This document shows positions 15,142-21,798 of a DNA stretch of 25,758 nucleotides, piece by piece; position 1 is the stretch's first letter; each line of letters starts with the position of its first letter. The DNA is from an uncultured Bacilli bacterium (lineage in GTDB: Bacteria; Bacillota_I; Bacilli_A; RF39; UBA660). The translations under genes were made by a program, and so were the position numbers. The stretch covers positions 1-25,758 of the forward strand of contig CAKPSW010000011.1 of assembly GCA_934183705.1 (NCBI GenBank). The letters are read 5' to 3'. The notes under the pieces are model-generated. The model ran no database searches and was not told the origin of the DNA. It was given only the letters and a program-made list of their open reading frames with translations.

Positions 15142-15888
15142 ATGGCTTATTACTTAATGATATCTAATAAAGAAGAATATAGAAATATAGATGTAACAAA
15201 ATTAGATACCTTTACTAAAACATCTAAATTCAAAGGAGCTAGTTATAGTTTATCAGAAATAGATGCTTTTACTATGAAATATAAAGATGAAATAGAATTA
15301 AAAAAAGATTTATATGAAAATGGTATTATAAATATTGATGAAATATGTAAAGATATAACTATCAGAAGAAAAGAAAAAGATAAATATATTAAAGTTAAAT
15401 ATGGACTTGCCTATAAAGGACGTACTAAGTATTTCGATCAATTATATTTAAGAAGTACTATCTTAAGCAAACAAGAAGATTATGATTTTCTTACAAAACT
15501 TTCATCTTATTATCGTAATAGTTATGTTAATAATACTAATGTAAATATCATATCTTTTATAGTTTATAATAGATCTAGTGACGAAGTAGATAAAGTATTA
15601 AATGACTTTCTAGAAAGAGAACTATATAGATACGATACTTCTAGTGGTAAGTATAAATTTAATTATAAAGGACTTCATGATTTAGCAATGTTTGTATATA
15701 ATTATGATGCTAGTAAAGCATATGAAACTTTAGGTTATAATAAAACTACTATAAATGATGAAAGAAGAGAAAGACTCTTAGAATTAAAAAAATCATTAAC
15801 AAGTTCGGCAAAAAGTAAGAAAAAAATAAAAAAATATCCCCAAAATGAAGATACTTATGGTCAAATGTCACTCTTTGACCATAAGTAA
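15142..15888 (+). CDS. Unrecognised protein ending in a clamp-binding-like QMSLF motif
   Basis: The 248-residue protein starts at ATG 15142 behind AGGGAGGAT; the longer frame begins inside the htpG terminator. I recognise no domain. It is soluble, with no signal or membrane segment. The body alternates helical and strand segments. A Lys/Ser-rich linker (about 225-238) leads to the last residues YGQMSLFDHK. QMSLF closely resembles the QL(S/D)LF pentapeptide by which DNA polymerases, MutS/MutL and others dock on the replication sliding clamp, and it is at a disordered C-terminus where such motifs occur. A DNA repair or replication role is thus suggested but unproven. A 14-bp perfect inverted repeat coincides with the codons for this motif. 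Confidence 0.6.
   Translation: MAYYLMISNKEEYRNIDVTKLDTFTKTSKFKGASYSLSEIDAFTMKYKDEIELKKDLYENGIINIDEICKDITIRRKEKDKYIKVKYGLAYKGRTKYFDQLYLRSTILSKQEDYDFLTKLSSYYRNSYVNNTNVNIISFIVYNRSSDEVDKVLNDFLERELYRYDTSSGKYKFNYKGLHDLAMFVYNYDASKAYETLGYNKTTINDERRERLLELKKSLTSSAKSKKKIKKYPQNEDTYGQMSLFDHK
15852..15887. repeat. 14-bp perfect inverted repeat inside the end of a coding region
   Basis: TACTTATGGTCAAA (15852-15865) and TTTGACCATAAGTA (15874-15887) are exact inverted copies around an 8-base loop. They include the last 11 codons and reach the stop codon. No T-run follows, and the real terminator comes 10 bases later. In mRNA this would be a stable hairpin in the path of terminating ribosomes. Confidence 0.9.
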
Positions 15889-15897
15889 TATACCCTA

Positions 15898-15923
15898 AAA
15901 GAACTACTTAAAGTTCTTTTTTT
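15898..15923 (+). terminator. Terminator before ylbD
   Basis: AAAGAACT (15898-15905) pairs with AGTTCTTT (15912-15919), followed by four more T. Confidence 0.85.
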
Positions 15924-15967
15924 GTAACTTTTACTCTAGGCACGCATATAATTTAGTGGGTGATATT

Positions 15968-16342
15968 ATGACAAATATCGATAATTTTAAGTCGTTTGTT
16001 AAAAAAAATCCACATCTTGTTACTTATATAAAAAATAAAACTAAATCATGGCAAGACTTCTATGAACTATATGATTTGTATGGCGAAGATGAGAATATAT
16101 GGAAAGAATATTTAAAAGTAAATAAAAGTGAGAATAAGGAAGATACATCTAAAAATAAAAAAGGAAGTAGCCTCTCTAATATTATGAAGATAGCTGAGAA
16201 TATAGATGCTAATAAACTACAAGATAGTATAACATCTATTCAAAAAGCCATAGGCCTTTTTGGTGATATGCTAATAAAAGACGATAAAACACCAAATAAA
16301 GACTATACTCCTAGACCAATATATAAGAAGTTTGATGATTAA
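15968..16342 (+). CDS. ylbD: YlbD-like putative spore coat protein
   Basis: The 124-residue protein matches the YlbD family: a TNIDNFKSFVKKNPHLVTYIK start, then KSWQDFYELYDLYGEDENIWKEY. In Bacillus YlbD (about 130 residues) is a spore coat-associated protein of unknown biochemistry. The middle is Ser/Lys-rich and the C-terminus is helical. The start is ATG 15968 with GGGTGAT upstream; an in-frame GTG at 15956 lies within that region. TATAAT at 15947-15952 would give a leader of only about ten bases. The stop overlaps the start of ylbE (TAATG), so the two are translationally coupled, the same order as in Bacillus. Confidence 0.85.
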   Translation: MTNIDNFKSFVKKNPHLVTYIKNKTKSWQDFYELYDLYGEDENIWKEYLKVNKSENKEDTSKNKKGSSLSNIMKIAENIDANKLQDSITSIQKAIGLFGDMLIKDDKTPNKDYTPRPIYKKFDD

Positions 16343-16563
16343 TGACTGTTGAACTTCAAATAAAAATTGCAAGTGATCCAAGACAAGTATCATTTCTTCG
16401 TGAGAATCCCATTTGGTATAAAAGACTAAATCGAAATCCTTATTTATATAAAGAATTTATTAGTGATATGAAAGATAAATACAAACTTAATCCTAGTGAT
16501 AAATTAAATAAAATGTTAAATAATATAAAAATGCTTCAAACCTTTTTAGATGTACTAAAATAA
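16342..16563 (+). CDS. ylbE: YlbE-like protein
   Basis: The 73-residue protein carries the YlbE family core: FLRENPIWYKRLNRNPYLYKEF. The family is small, conserved in spore-forming Bacilli, and lacks a known function. It overlaps ylbD by one base (TAATG) and has no separate ribosome binding site of note, so its expression should depend on ylbD translation. The neighbourhood alone suggests a role in spore formation. Confidence 0.83.
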   Translation: MTVELQIKIASDPRQVSFLRENPIWYKRLNRNPYLYKEFISDMKDKYKLNPSDKLNKMLNNIKMLQTFLDVLK

Positions 16564-16599
16564 AAAATCTAAGACTCTAATTTTTAAATCTTAGATTTT
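16564..16599. terminator. Bidirectional terminator between ylbE and rodA
   Basis: AAAATCTAAGA (16564-16574) pairs with TCTTAGATTTT (16589-16599). T-runs exist on both strands, stronger on the minus strand. It ends both converging transcripts and overlaps the last codons of the rodA-like gene. Confidence 0.85.
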
Positions 16600-17704
16600 C
16601 ATTTGATATATTAAATAACATTCCTATAAGTATCATATATGATAATAAAGAAGAACCACCATAAGATATAAAAGGAAGTGTTATTCCCATAATTGGTAAT
16701 AAACCAATAGTCATACTAATATTTTGAATCTGCTGAAAAAGTAATACCGCAATTATTCCTCCTACTAGAAGTTTATCATTATCATTATGTGATGTTGATG
16801 CAAGAGAAATAATACTTAAATCAAAATATATAATTAAACCAAGTAAAAGTAATACTCCAGCAAAACCAAAATTAGAAGCAAATACTGCAAAGATAAAATC
16901 AGTTTGCATCTCAGGAAAATATATAGGTGTATGATTAAATCCATGTCCTAACAAACCTCCTGATCCAATCGCAGTAAGTCCATTAGTTAACTGAAGACCA
17001 TTACTATTAGACCAAGATAATATTCTATCCATTCTATAAAAGAAACTAGTTCCGAATATATCTATAAATAAATCCTTATTTAAAAAGTATATACCCAAGA
17101 AAGTTCCACCAAATATAAGTAATATACATAAAGTAATAATAAACCACCTTGATTTAAATCCACCAATAAAAAGCATAGTAATAGTAATAATAAAGTAAAT
17201 AAGTACCGCTCCAGTATCAGGCTCTATAAAAGTTAAAACAGATGGAATACCCACTATAAATAATACCTTAAGTAAGAACTTAAACTCTTCCACAGTATCA
17301 TTATTATTTTTTTCTTCATTAAAATCATTAATTAATCTAGATAATATTATTATTAAAAATATCTTCATAAACTCTGAAGGTTGAAAACTCCCTATATAAG
17401 GAATAATAAACCAACATCTAGCATTATTTATAGGCTTACCAATAAATAATACTAAAATGAGGAGAATAACCCCTATAATATAGAGTACATAAGCATTATT
17501 ATATAAAAACTTATTACCAAATATCATCATAACATAGGCTAAAATAAACCCAATAAAATACCATAATATCTGTTTTAAATATAGAAACTTAAAATCACTA
17601 GGTAATAAATCTTTAGTACAATATATAGTGATAACACTAATTATAGCAAATAATATTATTGGAAGTAGTATTTTACCTTCTACCTTAAATTTTGATTCTC
17701 GCAT
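16577..17704 (-). CDS. rodA: RodA/FtsW/SpoVE-family peptidoglycan polymerase
   Basis: SEDS-family membrane glycosyltransferase that polymerises lipid II. The 375-residue protein has about ten membrane segments and family motifs: SFQPSEFMKIF, FIEPDTGAVL and the extracellular-loop region TGLTAIGSGGLLGHG. The run PEMQTDFIFAVFASNFGFAG is followed by a final LPFISYGGSSLLSYM. The TDFIFAV form and loop favour RodA (side-wall growth) over FtsW or the sporulation paralog SpoVE. The usual acidic EE before (L/F)GF is SN here. I start at ATG 17704 (MRESKFKVEG) behind GAGTGTGAT; the longer frame has no ribosome binding site. A minus-strand TATAAT at 17721-17726 would be its -10 box. Confidence 0.85.
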   Translation of the reverse strand: MRESKFKVEGKILLPIILFAIISVITIYCTKDLLPSDFKFLYLKQILWYFIGFILAYVMMIFGNKFLYNNAYVLYIIGVILLILVLFIGKPINNARCWFIIPYIGSFQPSEFMKIFLIIILSRLINDFNEEKNNNDTVEEFKFLLKVLFIVGIPSVLTFIEPDTGAVLIYFIITITMLFIGGFKSRWFIITLCILLIFGGTFLGIYFLNKDLFIDIFGTSFFYRMDRILSWSNSNGLQLTNGLTAIGSGGLLGHGFNHTPIYFPEMQTDFIFAVFASNFGFAGVLLLLGLIIYFDLSIISLASTSHNDNDKLLVGGIIAVLLFQQIQNISMTIGLLPIMGITLPFISYGGSSLLSYMILIGMLFNISNENLRFKN

Positions 17705-17796
17705 TTTATCACACTCATTTATTATAATACCACAAAATAGTAAAATAATAAATATATAATATATATTTTCATATAATTTACTAGAGGTGATAATAT

Positions 17797-18126
17797 TTGA
17801 AAGAACTACCAAAGATGTATCATAATTCAATAGATAAAGATATAAGAAATAATGAGAAGGTATTTTCTACTTTATATAATAAAAAAGGAGTAAATAAAAG
17901 CAATAACAATTATATAATACATAAAAATAATTATACTTTAGAACAAAAAATATATAATATTTTTAATTCTCCTAATTATATATATAAAATAGATGTTACT
18001 ATAGTAACAGATAAAGGAAAATATAACAAAAGACTAGTAGGAAAAAATAAAAATAACCTAATAACTATGGATAATGAGTATATACCAATTAACACAATAA
18101 AAGATATTTATGTAAATAAAGAATAA
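17797..18126 (+). CDS. Small protein of unknown function, TTG start
   Basis: The 109-residue protein starts at TTG 17797 behind GAGGTGAT, divergent from rodA. It begins LKELPKMYHNSIDKDIRNNEKVF. The first 60 residues are Asn/Lys-rich. The last 45 alternate strands and end with KNNLITMDNEYIPINTIKDI, a pattern like a small SH3- or Sm-like beta barrel. I do not know its function. The -10-like TATAAT at 17772-17777 is present, but no clear -35. Confidence 0.65.
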   Translation: MKELPKMYHNSIDKDIRNNEKVFSTLYNKKGVNKSNNNYIIHKNNYTLEQKIYNIFNSPNYIYKIDVTIVTDKGKYNKRLVGKNKNNLITMDNEYIPINTIKDIYVNKE

Positions 18127-18131
18127 TCTAC

Positions 18132-18160
18132 TTGATAACATCTAATTTTTATGTTAAAAT
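18132..18160 (+). promoter_or_regulatory. Strong promoter of the leader ORF and surface-protein transcript
   Basis: TTGATA (18132-18137) and extended TG-T-TAAAAT (-10 box at 18155-18160) with a 17-base spacer. No other good promoter is seen before the large gene at 18354. Confidence 0.78.
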
Positions 18161-18185
18161 TTAGATAGAAAGGTAGGTGCCTCAT

Positions 18186-18260
18186 ATGAAAAATAACAAT
18201 CAAATGTACGTTAACAATATGTTAACTGGGGGGGGCTTTACTTATTCTATAAGGAATTAA
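18186..18260 (+). CDS. 24-codon leader ORF containing an eight-G tract
   Basis: ATG 18186 is preceded by AGGTAGGTG at 18171-18179 and the frame runs 24 codons to TAA 18258-18260. The peptide begins MKNNNQMYVNN and contains a Gly-Gly-Gly run encoded by the eight-G tract (18228-18235). It is polar, with no membrane segment, and resembles no toxin or known leader. A strong promoter upstream and a strong terminator downstream (18291-18341), just ahead of the next ribosome binding site, make it a candidate regulatory leader peptide. Alternatively it is simply a small independent gene. Confidence 0.55.
   Translation: MKNNNQMYVNNMLTGGGFTYSIRN
18228..18235 (+). repeat. Homopolymeric G tract (G8)
   Basis: Eight consecutive G lie in the leader ORF, in a region otherwise very AT-rich. 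Tracts of this length slip during replication; gain or loss of one G would change the frame after codon 14. Confidence 0.9.
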
Positions 18261-18290
18261 ACTATAAAAGTATATTAATAAATTTAAAAC

Positions 18291-18341
18291 AAACTACGGA
18301 AATAACTAATAGAAATATTAGTATTTTTTCGTAGTTTTTTT
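18291..18341 (+). terminator. Terminator (possible attenuator) just upstream of the surface-protein gene
   Basis: AAACTACG (18291-18298) pairs with CGTAGTTT (18330-18337); inner pairing CTAAT/ATTAG extends the stem, and a T-run follows. It ends about a dozen bases before ATG 18354, so transcripts from 18132 must read through it to reach the large gene. Confidence 0.88.
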
Positions 18342-18353
18342 GGTGGTGATGAT

Positions 18354-20801
18354 ATGAATAAAAAGAGGATAACAATAATTATATTAGTTATATTAATATT
18401 ATTTGGGATATATATGCTTTATAATACTTTTGCTGTAAGTACCATAGCTTCAAATAATGCAAGTAATGTATATAATATAACTATAGGAGAAGGTACTTCT
18501 ATTAATGTACCTAAAAATAGTAGTAAAACTATATACTTTCACTTAAAAAATACAAATAATGGTAGTGTAAAATATGCATTAGGATATAATACTACTTCTA
18601 ATATAGAAGTAAAAGTATATGAAGACTCTAAAGATAAAGTAAGTGATATAATAGGTTATACAGAAAATAAATATATTAAACTATATTTAAATAATACTTC
18701 TAGTACTGATAGTAATGTAACTATTACATCAGTATTAGGTTATGAAAATGGGGGGGATTTAATAGTACCTAGTGGTATTACTTTAATAACTGAAGTGTAT
18801 ACACCACCAGAGCAGAAAACAACTTTAGCTGAATATATAACTAATCTATATACTAATGCAGATAAAACTGAGGTGCCAAATAATGGAATAGAATATAATT
18901 ATGCTTCTTCAGAATCACTTATGAACGATAGACTAGGAGGAACTACAACAGATCTAGATGGTGGTAATATAAGATATTATGGTGCTAGTCCTAATAATTA
19001 TATATACTTTAATTGTTCTGATTATAATAATCAAAGTGATACTACATGTGAGAAGTGGAGAATAATAGGAGTATTTAATAATCAAGTAAAGATAATAAGA
19101 AATGAACAAATAGGATCATATTCCCGGGATACTTCAGCATCAGGAGTAAACTCAGGATATGGAGAGAATGAATGGCCACAGGCAGATTTAATGAAACTAT
19201 TAAATCCTGGATATGATAATGAAGCAGTAGGAGGAAGTCTATACTATAATAGTAGTTCTGGTACTTGTTATAATGGTCGAACTAACAAGACAACAACATG
19301 TAATTTTACTTCTAGTGGAATAAAGAATGATACTACAAGAAATAAAATAGCAGAAGTAACATGGAATCTAGGAGGATGGAATGATGCAAGCATATTTTCA
19401 AATCAAATATATGGTTATGAAAGAGGAACAAAGGTGTATTATGGACGTAGTATAACATGGACAGGAAGGATAGCTCTTCCATATCCATCTGATTACGGAT
19501 ATGCAACAGACTTTAATAAATGTTCGCAGAACTTATATAGTTATAATGATAGTTCAAGTTCATATGCTTGCCGCACAAACGACTGGATGTATCCTATAAT
19601 TACTAATTCTGGTAAAGATATTGGTTGGTTATTAACCCCTTATTCCAGCGATGCGTACAATGCGTTCTACGTGTACTCGGCGGGCTATGTCTACAACTAC
19701 GACAGCGGCTACATCTACCCCTGCAATGCAGGTGGGGTCGCCCCTACATTGTATCTTAATGCAAATGAATATGTAGAGAGCGGTAATGGTACAGAGAGTA
19801 ATCCATATCATCTTATGAAAGATAGTCCTGTTGAAACCGCTGCTGAATATATAACTAATTTATATACCAATGCAGATAAAACTCCAACAAAAAATAATAA
19901 AATAGATTATAACTATGCTTCTTCAGTATCACTTATGAATGATAGATTAGGAGGAACAACAACAGACTTAGATGGAGGTAATATAAGATATTATGGAGCA
20001 TCTCCAAATAACTATATATATTTCAATTGTTCTGATTATTCTAATCAAGCATCAGATACTTGTGAACTGTGGAGAATAATAGGAGTATTTGGTAATCAAG
20101 TAAAAATAATTAGAAATAAATCTATAGGAGAATATTCATGGGATACAAATTCATCTTATGGAGAAAATGAATGGCCGCAAGCAGATTTAATGAAACTACT
20201 AAATCCTGGATATGAAAGTGAATCAGTCGGAGGAAGTCTATACTATAATAGTAAGTCTGGTAAGTGTTATAAAAGCAACGGTAATAGTTCGACTTCATGC
20301 TATTTTACTAGCACTGGAATAAAGAATGATGAAACAAAAAATAAAATAGCTGAAGTAACATGGAATTTAGGAGGATGGAACGATAATCAGATATATTCCA
20401 ATCAAATATACGGATATGAAAGAGGAAATACAGTATATTCAGGGCATAGTACAACATGGACAGGAAGGATAGCCCTTGCGTATCCATCTGATTATGGATA
20501 TGCAGCAGACTTAAATACATGTCAAATGCCATTGGTTTCATATAATGATAGTACATGTACAAGAAATAACTGGATAAAATCGATGTTGGGTACAAACATG
20601 TACAAGGTGTGGTTATTAATCCCTCATTCTGATGATCGGGACCATGCGTGGTATGTGGATTCGTCAGGACGTGTCTATTCCGACTATAATGCTGTGTCTA
20701 ATGCGTTCGAGATTGTTCCAGTCCTTTATCTGTCCTCTAATGAGAGTATCGTAGAAGGAACTACAGGTTCACAAGATAACCCATACAAACTAAACCCATA
20801 A
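18354..20801 (+). CDS. Anchored surface protein with two tandem C-type-lectin-like modules; candidate hypervariable (DGR-type) target
   Basis: The 815-residue protein starts at ATG 18354 behind GGTGGTGATGAT. A signal-anchor segment lies at 7-29. Residues 30-155 form an Asn/Ser/Thr-rich beta region, and then come two homologous modules at 159-495 and 497-815. Each begins AEYITNLYTNADKT. Each then carries a GGTTTDLDGGNIRYYGASPNNYIYFN block, a YGENEWPQADLMKLLNPGY block, a KIAEVTWNLGGWN block and a TWTGRIAL-YPSDYGYA block. Each ends in a WLL-P segment closing with VxPxLYL. This ending matches the C-type lectin/formylglycine-generating-enzyme-like fold of gut Bacillota surface proteins related to DUF6273. 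The endings (residues 430-464 and 758-790) have abruptly different composition and look like variable regions. Binding partners are unknown. Confidence 0.75.
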   Translation: MNKKRITIIILVILILFGIYMLYNTFAVSTIASNNASNVYNITIGEGTSINVPKNSSKTIYFHLKNTNNGSVKYALGYNTTSNIEVKVYEDSKDKVSDIIGYTENKYIKLYLNNTSSTDSNVTITSVLGYENGGDLIVPSGITLITEVYTPPEQKTTLAEYITNLYTNADKTEVPNNGIEYNYASSESLMNDRLGGTTTDLDGGNIRYYGASPNNYIYFNCSDYNNQSDTTCEKWRIIGVFNNQVKIIRNEQIGSYSRDTSASGVNSGYGENEWPQADLMKLLNPGYDNEAVGGSLYYNSSSGTCYNGRTNKTTTCNFTSSGIKNDTTRNKIAEVTWNLGGWNDASIFSNQIYGYERGTKVYYGRSITWTGRIALPYPSDYGYATDFNKCSQNLYSYNDSSSSYACRTNDWMYPIITNSGKDIGWLLTPYSSDAYNAFYVYSAGYVYNYDSGYIYPCNAGGVAPTLYLNANEYVESGNGTESNPYHLMKDSPVETAAEYITNLYTNADKTPTKNNKIDYNYASSVSLMNDRLGGTTTDLDGGNIRYYGASPNNYIYFNCSDYSNQASDTCELWRIIGVFGNQVKIIRNKSIGEYSWDTNSSYGENEWPQADLMKLLNPGYESESVGGSLYYNSKSGKCYKSNGNSSTSCYFTSTGIKNDETKNKIAEVTWNLGGWNDNQIYSNQIYGYERGNTVYSGHSTTWTGRIALAYPSDYGYAADLNTCQMPLVSYNDSTCTRNNWIKSMLGTNMYKVWLLIPHSDDRDHAWYVDSSGRVYSDYNAVSNAFEIVPVLYLSSNESIVEGTTGSQDNPYKLNP
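18750..18756 (+). repeat. Homopolymeric G tract (G7) in the surface-protein gene
   Basis: Seven G encode Gly133-Gly134 plus the first base of Asp135, in the N-terminal beta region. Slippage by one would truncate both lectin-like modules. Confidence 0.9.
18828..19838 (+). repeat. Direct repeat, module A
   Basis: Encodes residues 159-495. The first 190 bases align with 19842 onward at roughly 80% identity by eye, with many third-position differences, so the duplication is old rather than recent. Confidence 0.85.
19641..19745 (+). other. Candidate variable region 1 of the surface protein
   Basis: The 100 bases 19641-19740 count 55% GC, against 24% in 18481-18580 and 36% in 19381-19480. Codons 430-457 are dominated by NNC codons with varied first and second bases (TAC, AGC, TTC, GGC, AAC, GAC, ATC, CCC, TGC, TCC). 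Such a pattern results if AAC codons of a template are mutated at A. The block ends in GGTGGGGTCGCCCCT, a GC-rich segment reminiscent of the initiation-of-mutagenic-homing site of DGRs. Confidence 0.5.
19842..20798 (+). repeat. Direct repeat, module B
   Basis: Encodes residues 497-815, homologous to module A across its length, with a 3-residue gap inside the variable segment. Confidence 0.85.
20625..20740 (+). other. Candidate variable region 2 of the surface protein
   Basis: The 100 bases 20631-20730 count 47% GC. The region directly follows the same flank as region 1 (TGGTTATTAA-Y-CCCT). Aligned codons shared with region 1 are identical even in synonymous choice: GCG, then GTG, TCG and GTC in the same order and spacing. 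The codons between them differ in amino acid. Confidence 0.5.
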
Positions 20802-20806
20802 ACAAT

Positions 20807-20831
20807 AAAAGTAGGAAAAAATCCTACTTTT
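20807..20831. terminator. Bidirectional terminator between the surface-protein and ZIP genes
   Basis: AAAAGTAGGA (20807-20816) pairs with TCCTACTTTT (20822-20831) across a five-A loop, between two convergent genes. Confidence 0.85.
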
Positions 20832-20835
20832 AAAA

Positions 20836-21651
20836 TTATCCTAAAGAAACATCTAATATCATCATAATAGAAAAACCTATTATAGAAAATAAAGCCATTA
20901 AATCTTTTCTCTTATTAGTTTGTGATTCTGGTATCAATTCTTCTGTTACTACATATATCATAGCTCCAGCAGCAAAAGCTAACAGAAAAGGTAGCAAAAC
21001 CCTAACTTTAAGAACTAACAAAGCTCCTATAACTCCAGATATTGGTTCCACTATAGCACTTAATTGTCCAATAAAGAAAGCTTTCTTTCTACTCATACCT
21101 TCACGCCTTAAAGGAACTGAAATAGCTGTTCCTTCAGGAAAATTCTGAATCCCAATACCAATAGCAATTATAATAGCGGCTCCAATAGTGGCACCTTCAA
21201 GTCCATAAACAGTGGAACCAAAAGCAACACCTACTGCCAACCCCTCTGGTATGTTATGCAGTGTAATAGAAAAAATGAGCATTAAACATCTTTTTAAACT
21301 AGTTCTATTTTTTCTTTCTTTATTATTGTTAGAAGTTTTTTTATCAAAATAATTAAATATTTTATCTCCAACAAATAAAAGAATACCACCTAGAAAGAAG
21401 CCAACAAAAGCAACAAACCAAGACACCATACCAAGATTATTTGCCATCTCAAGAGAAGGAGCCAAAAGAGAAAAGAAAGAAGCAGCAATCATAACACCAG
21501 CAGAAAAAGCAAGCATACCGTCCATAACATTCTTCTTAACACTTTTAAAAAAGAAAACTAAAGAAGCCCCAAGTACCGTTATACTATAAGTAAATAACGT
21601 TGCCAAAAAAGCAAGCAAGACAGGATTTATTCCTTCTAAATAATCAATCAT
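20836..21651 (-). CDS. ZIP-family divalent metal transporter (ZupT-like)
   Basis: This 271-residue inner-membrane protein takes up divalent cations, usually zinc or manganese/iron. About eight membrane segments surround a loop with charged residues at 105-122. The metal-binding helices are clear: HNIPEGLAVGVAFG in segment IV and QNFPEGTAISVPLRREG in segment V, with AIVEPISG later. This is the GufA/ZupT-type arrangement. GAGGTTGAT lies upstream of ATG 21651. It stands alone, with no metal-dependent regulator beside it, so the in vivo substrate is open. Confidence 0.92.
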   Translation of the reverse strand: MIDYLEGINPVLLAFLATLFTYSITVLGASLVFFFKSVKKNVMDGMLAFSAGVMIAASFFSLLAPSLEMANNLGMVSWFVAFVGFFLGGILLFVGDKIFNYFDKKTSNNNKERKNRTSLKRCLMLIFSITLHNIPEGLAVGVAFGSTVYGLEGATIGAAIIIAIGIGIQNFPEGTAISVPLRREGMSRKKAFFIGQLSAIVEPISGVIGALLVLKVRVLLPFLLAFAAGAMIYVVTEELIPESQTNKRKDLMALFSIIGFSIMMILDVSLG

Positions 21652-21721
21652 TATATCAACCTCACACTATTAAATTATGAGATAAAAACTAATATGTATA
21701 GGCATATAACTATAATAAAAG

Positions 21722-21747
21722 AAGAACTACTTACATAAGTAGTTCTT
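21722..21747 (-). terminator. Terminator of the ger operon
   Basis: AAGAACTACTT (21722-21732) pairs with AAGTAGTTCTT (21737-21747). On the minus strand it lies about 50 bases after the gerB stop and is followed by a T-rich tract. Confidence 0.75.
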
Positions 21748-21798
21748 TATATAAACAGTAGTATTAATAACCACTGTACTATTAATATATACAATATT

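Noticed and set aside
18186..18260. Leader ORF as a type I toxin
   Set aside because: Such toxins are hydrophobic membrane peptides; this one is polar, and no antisense RNA signal was seen.
20308..20595. Minus-strand 95-codon frame inside the surface-protein gene
   Set aside because: It shadows the AT-rich repeats of the plus-strand gene; composition is hydrophobic noise and no start signal exists.
18354..20801. A complete DGR cassette in the window
   Set aside because: No reverse transcriptase, accessory protein or template repeat is found on either strand; only the target-like gene is present.
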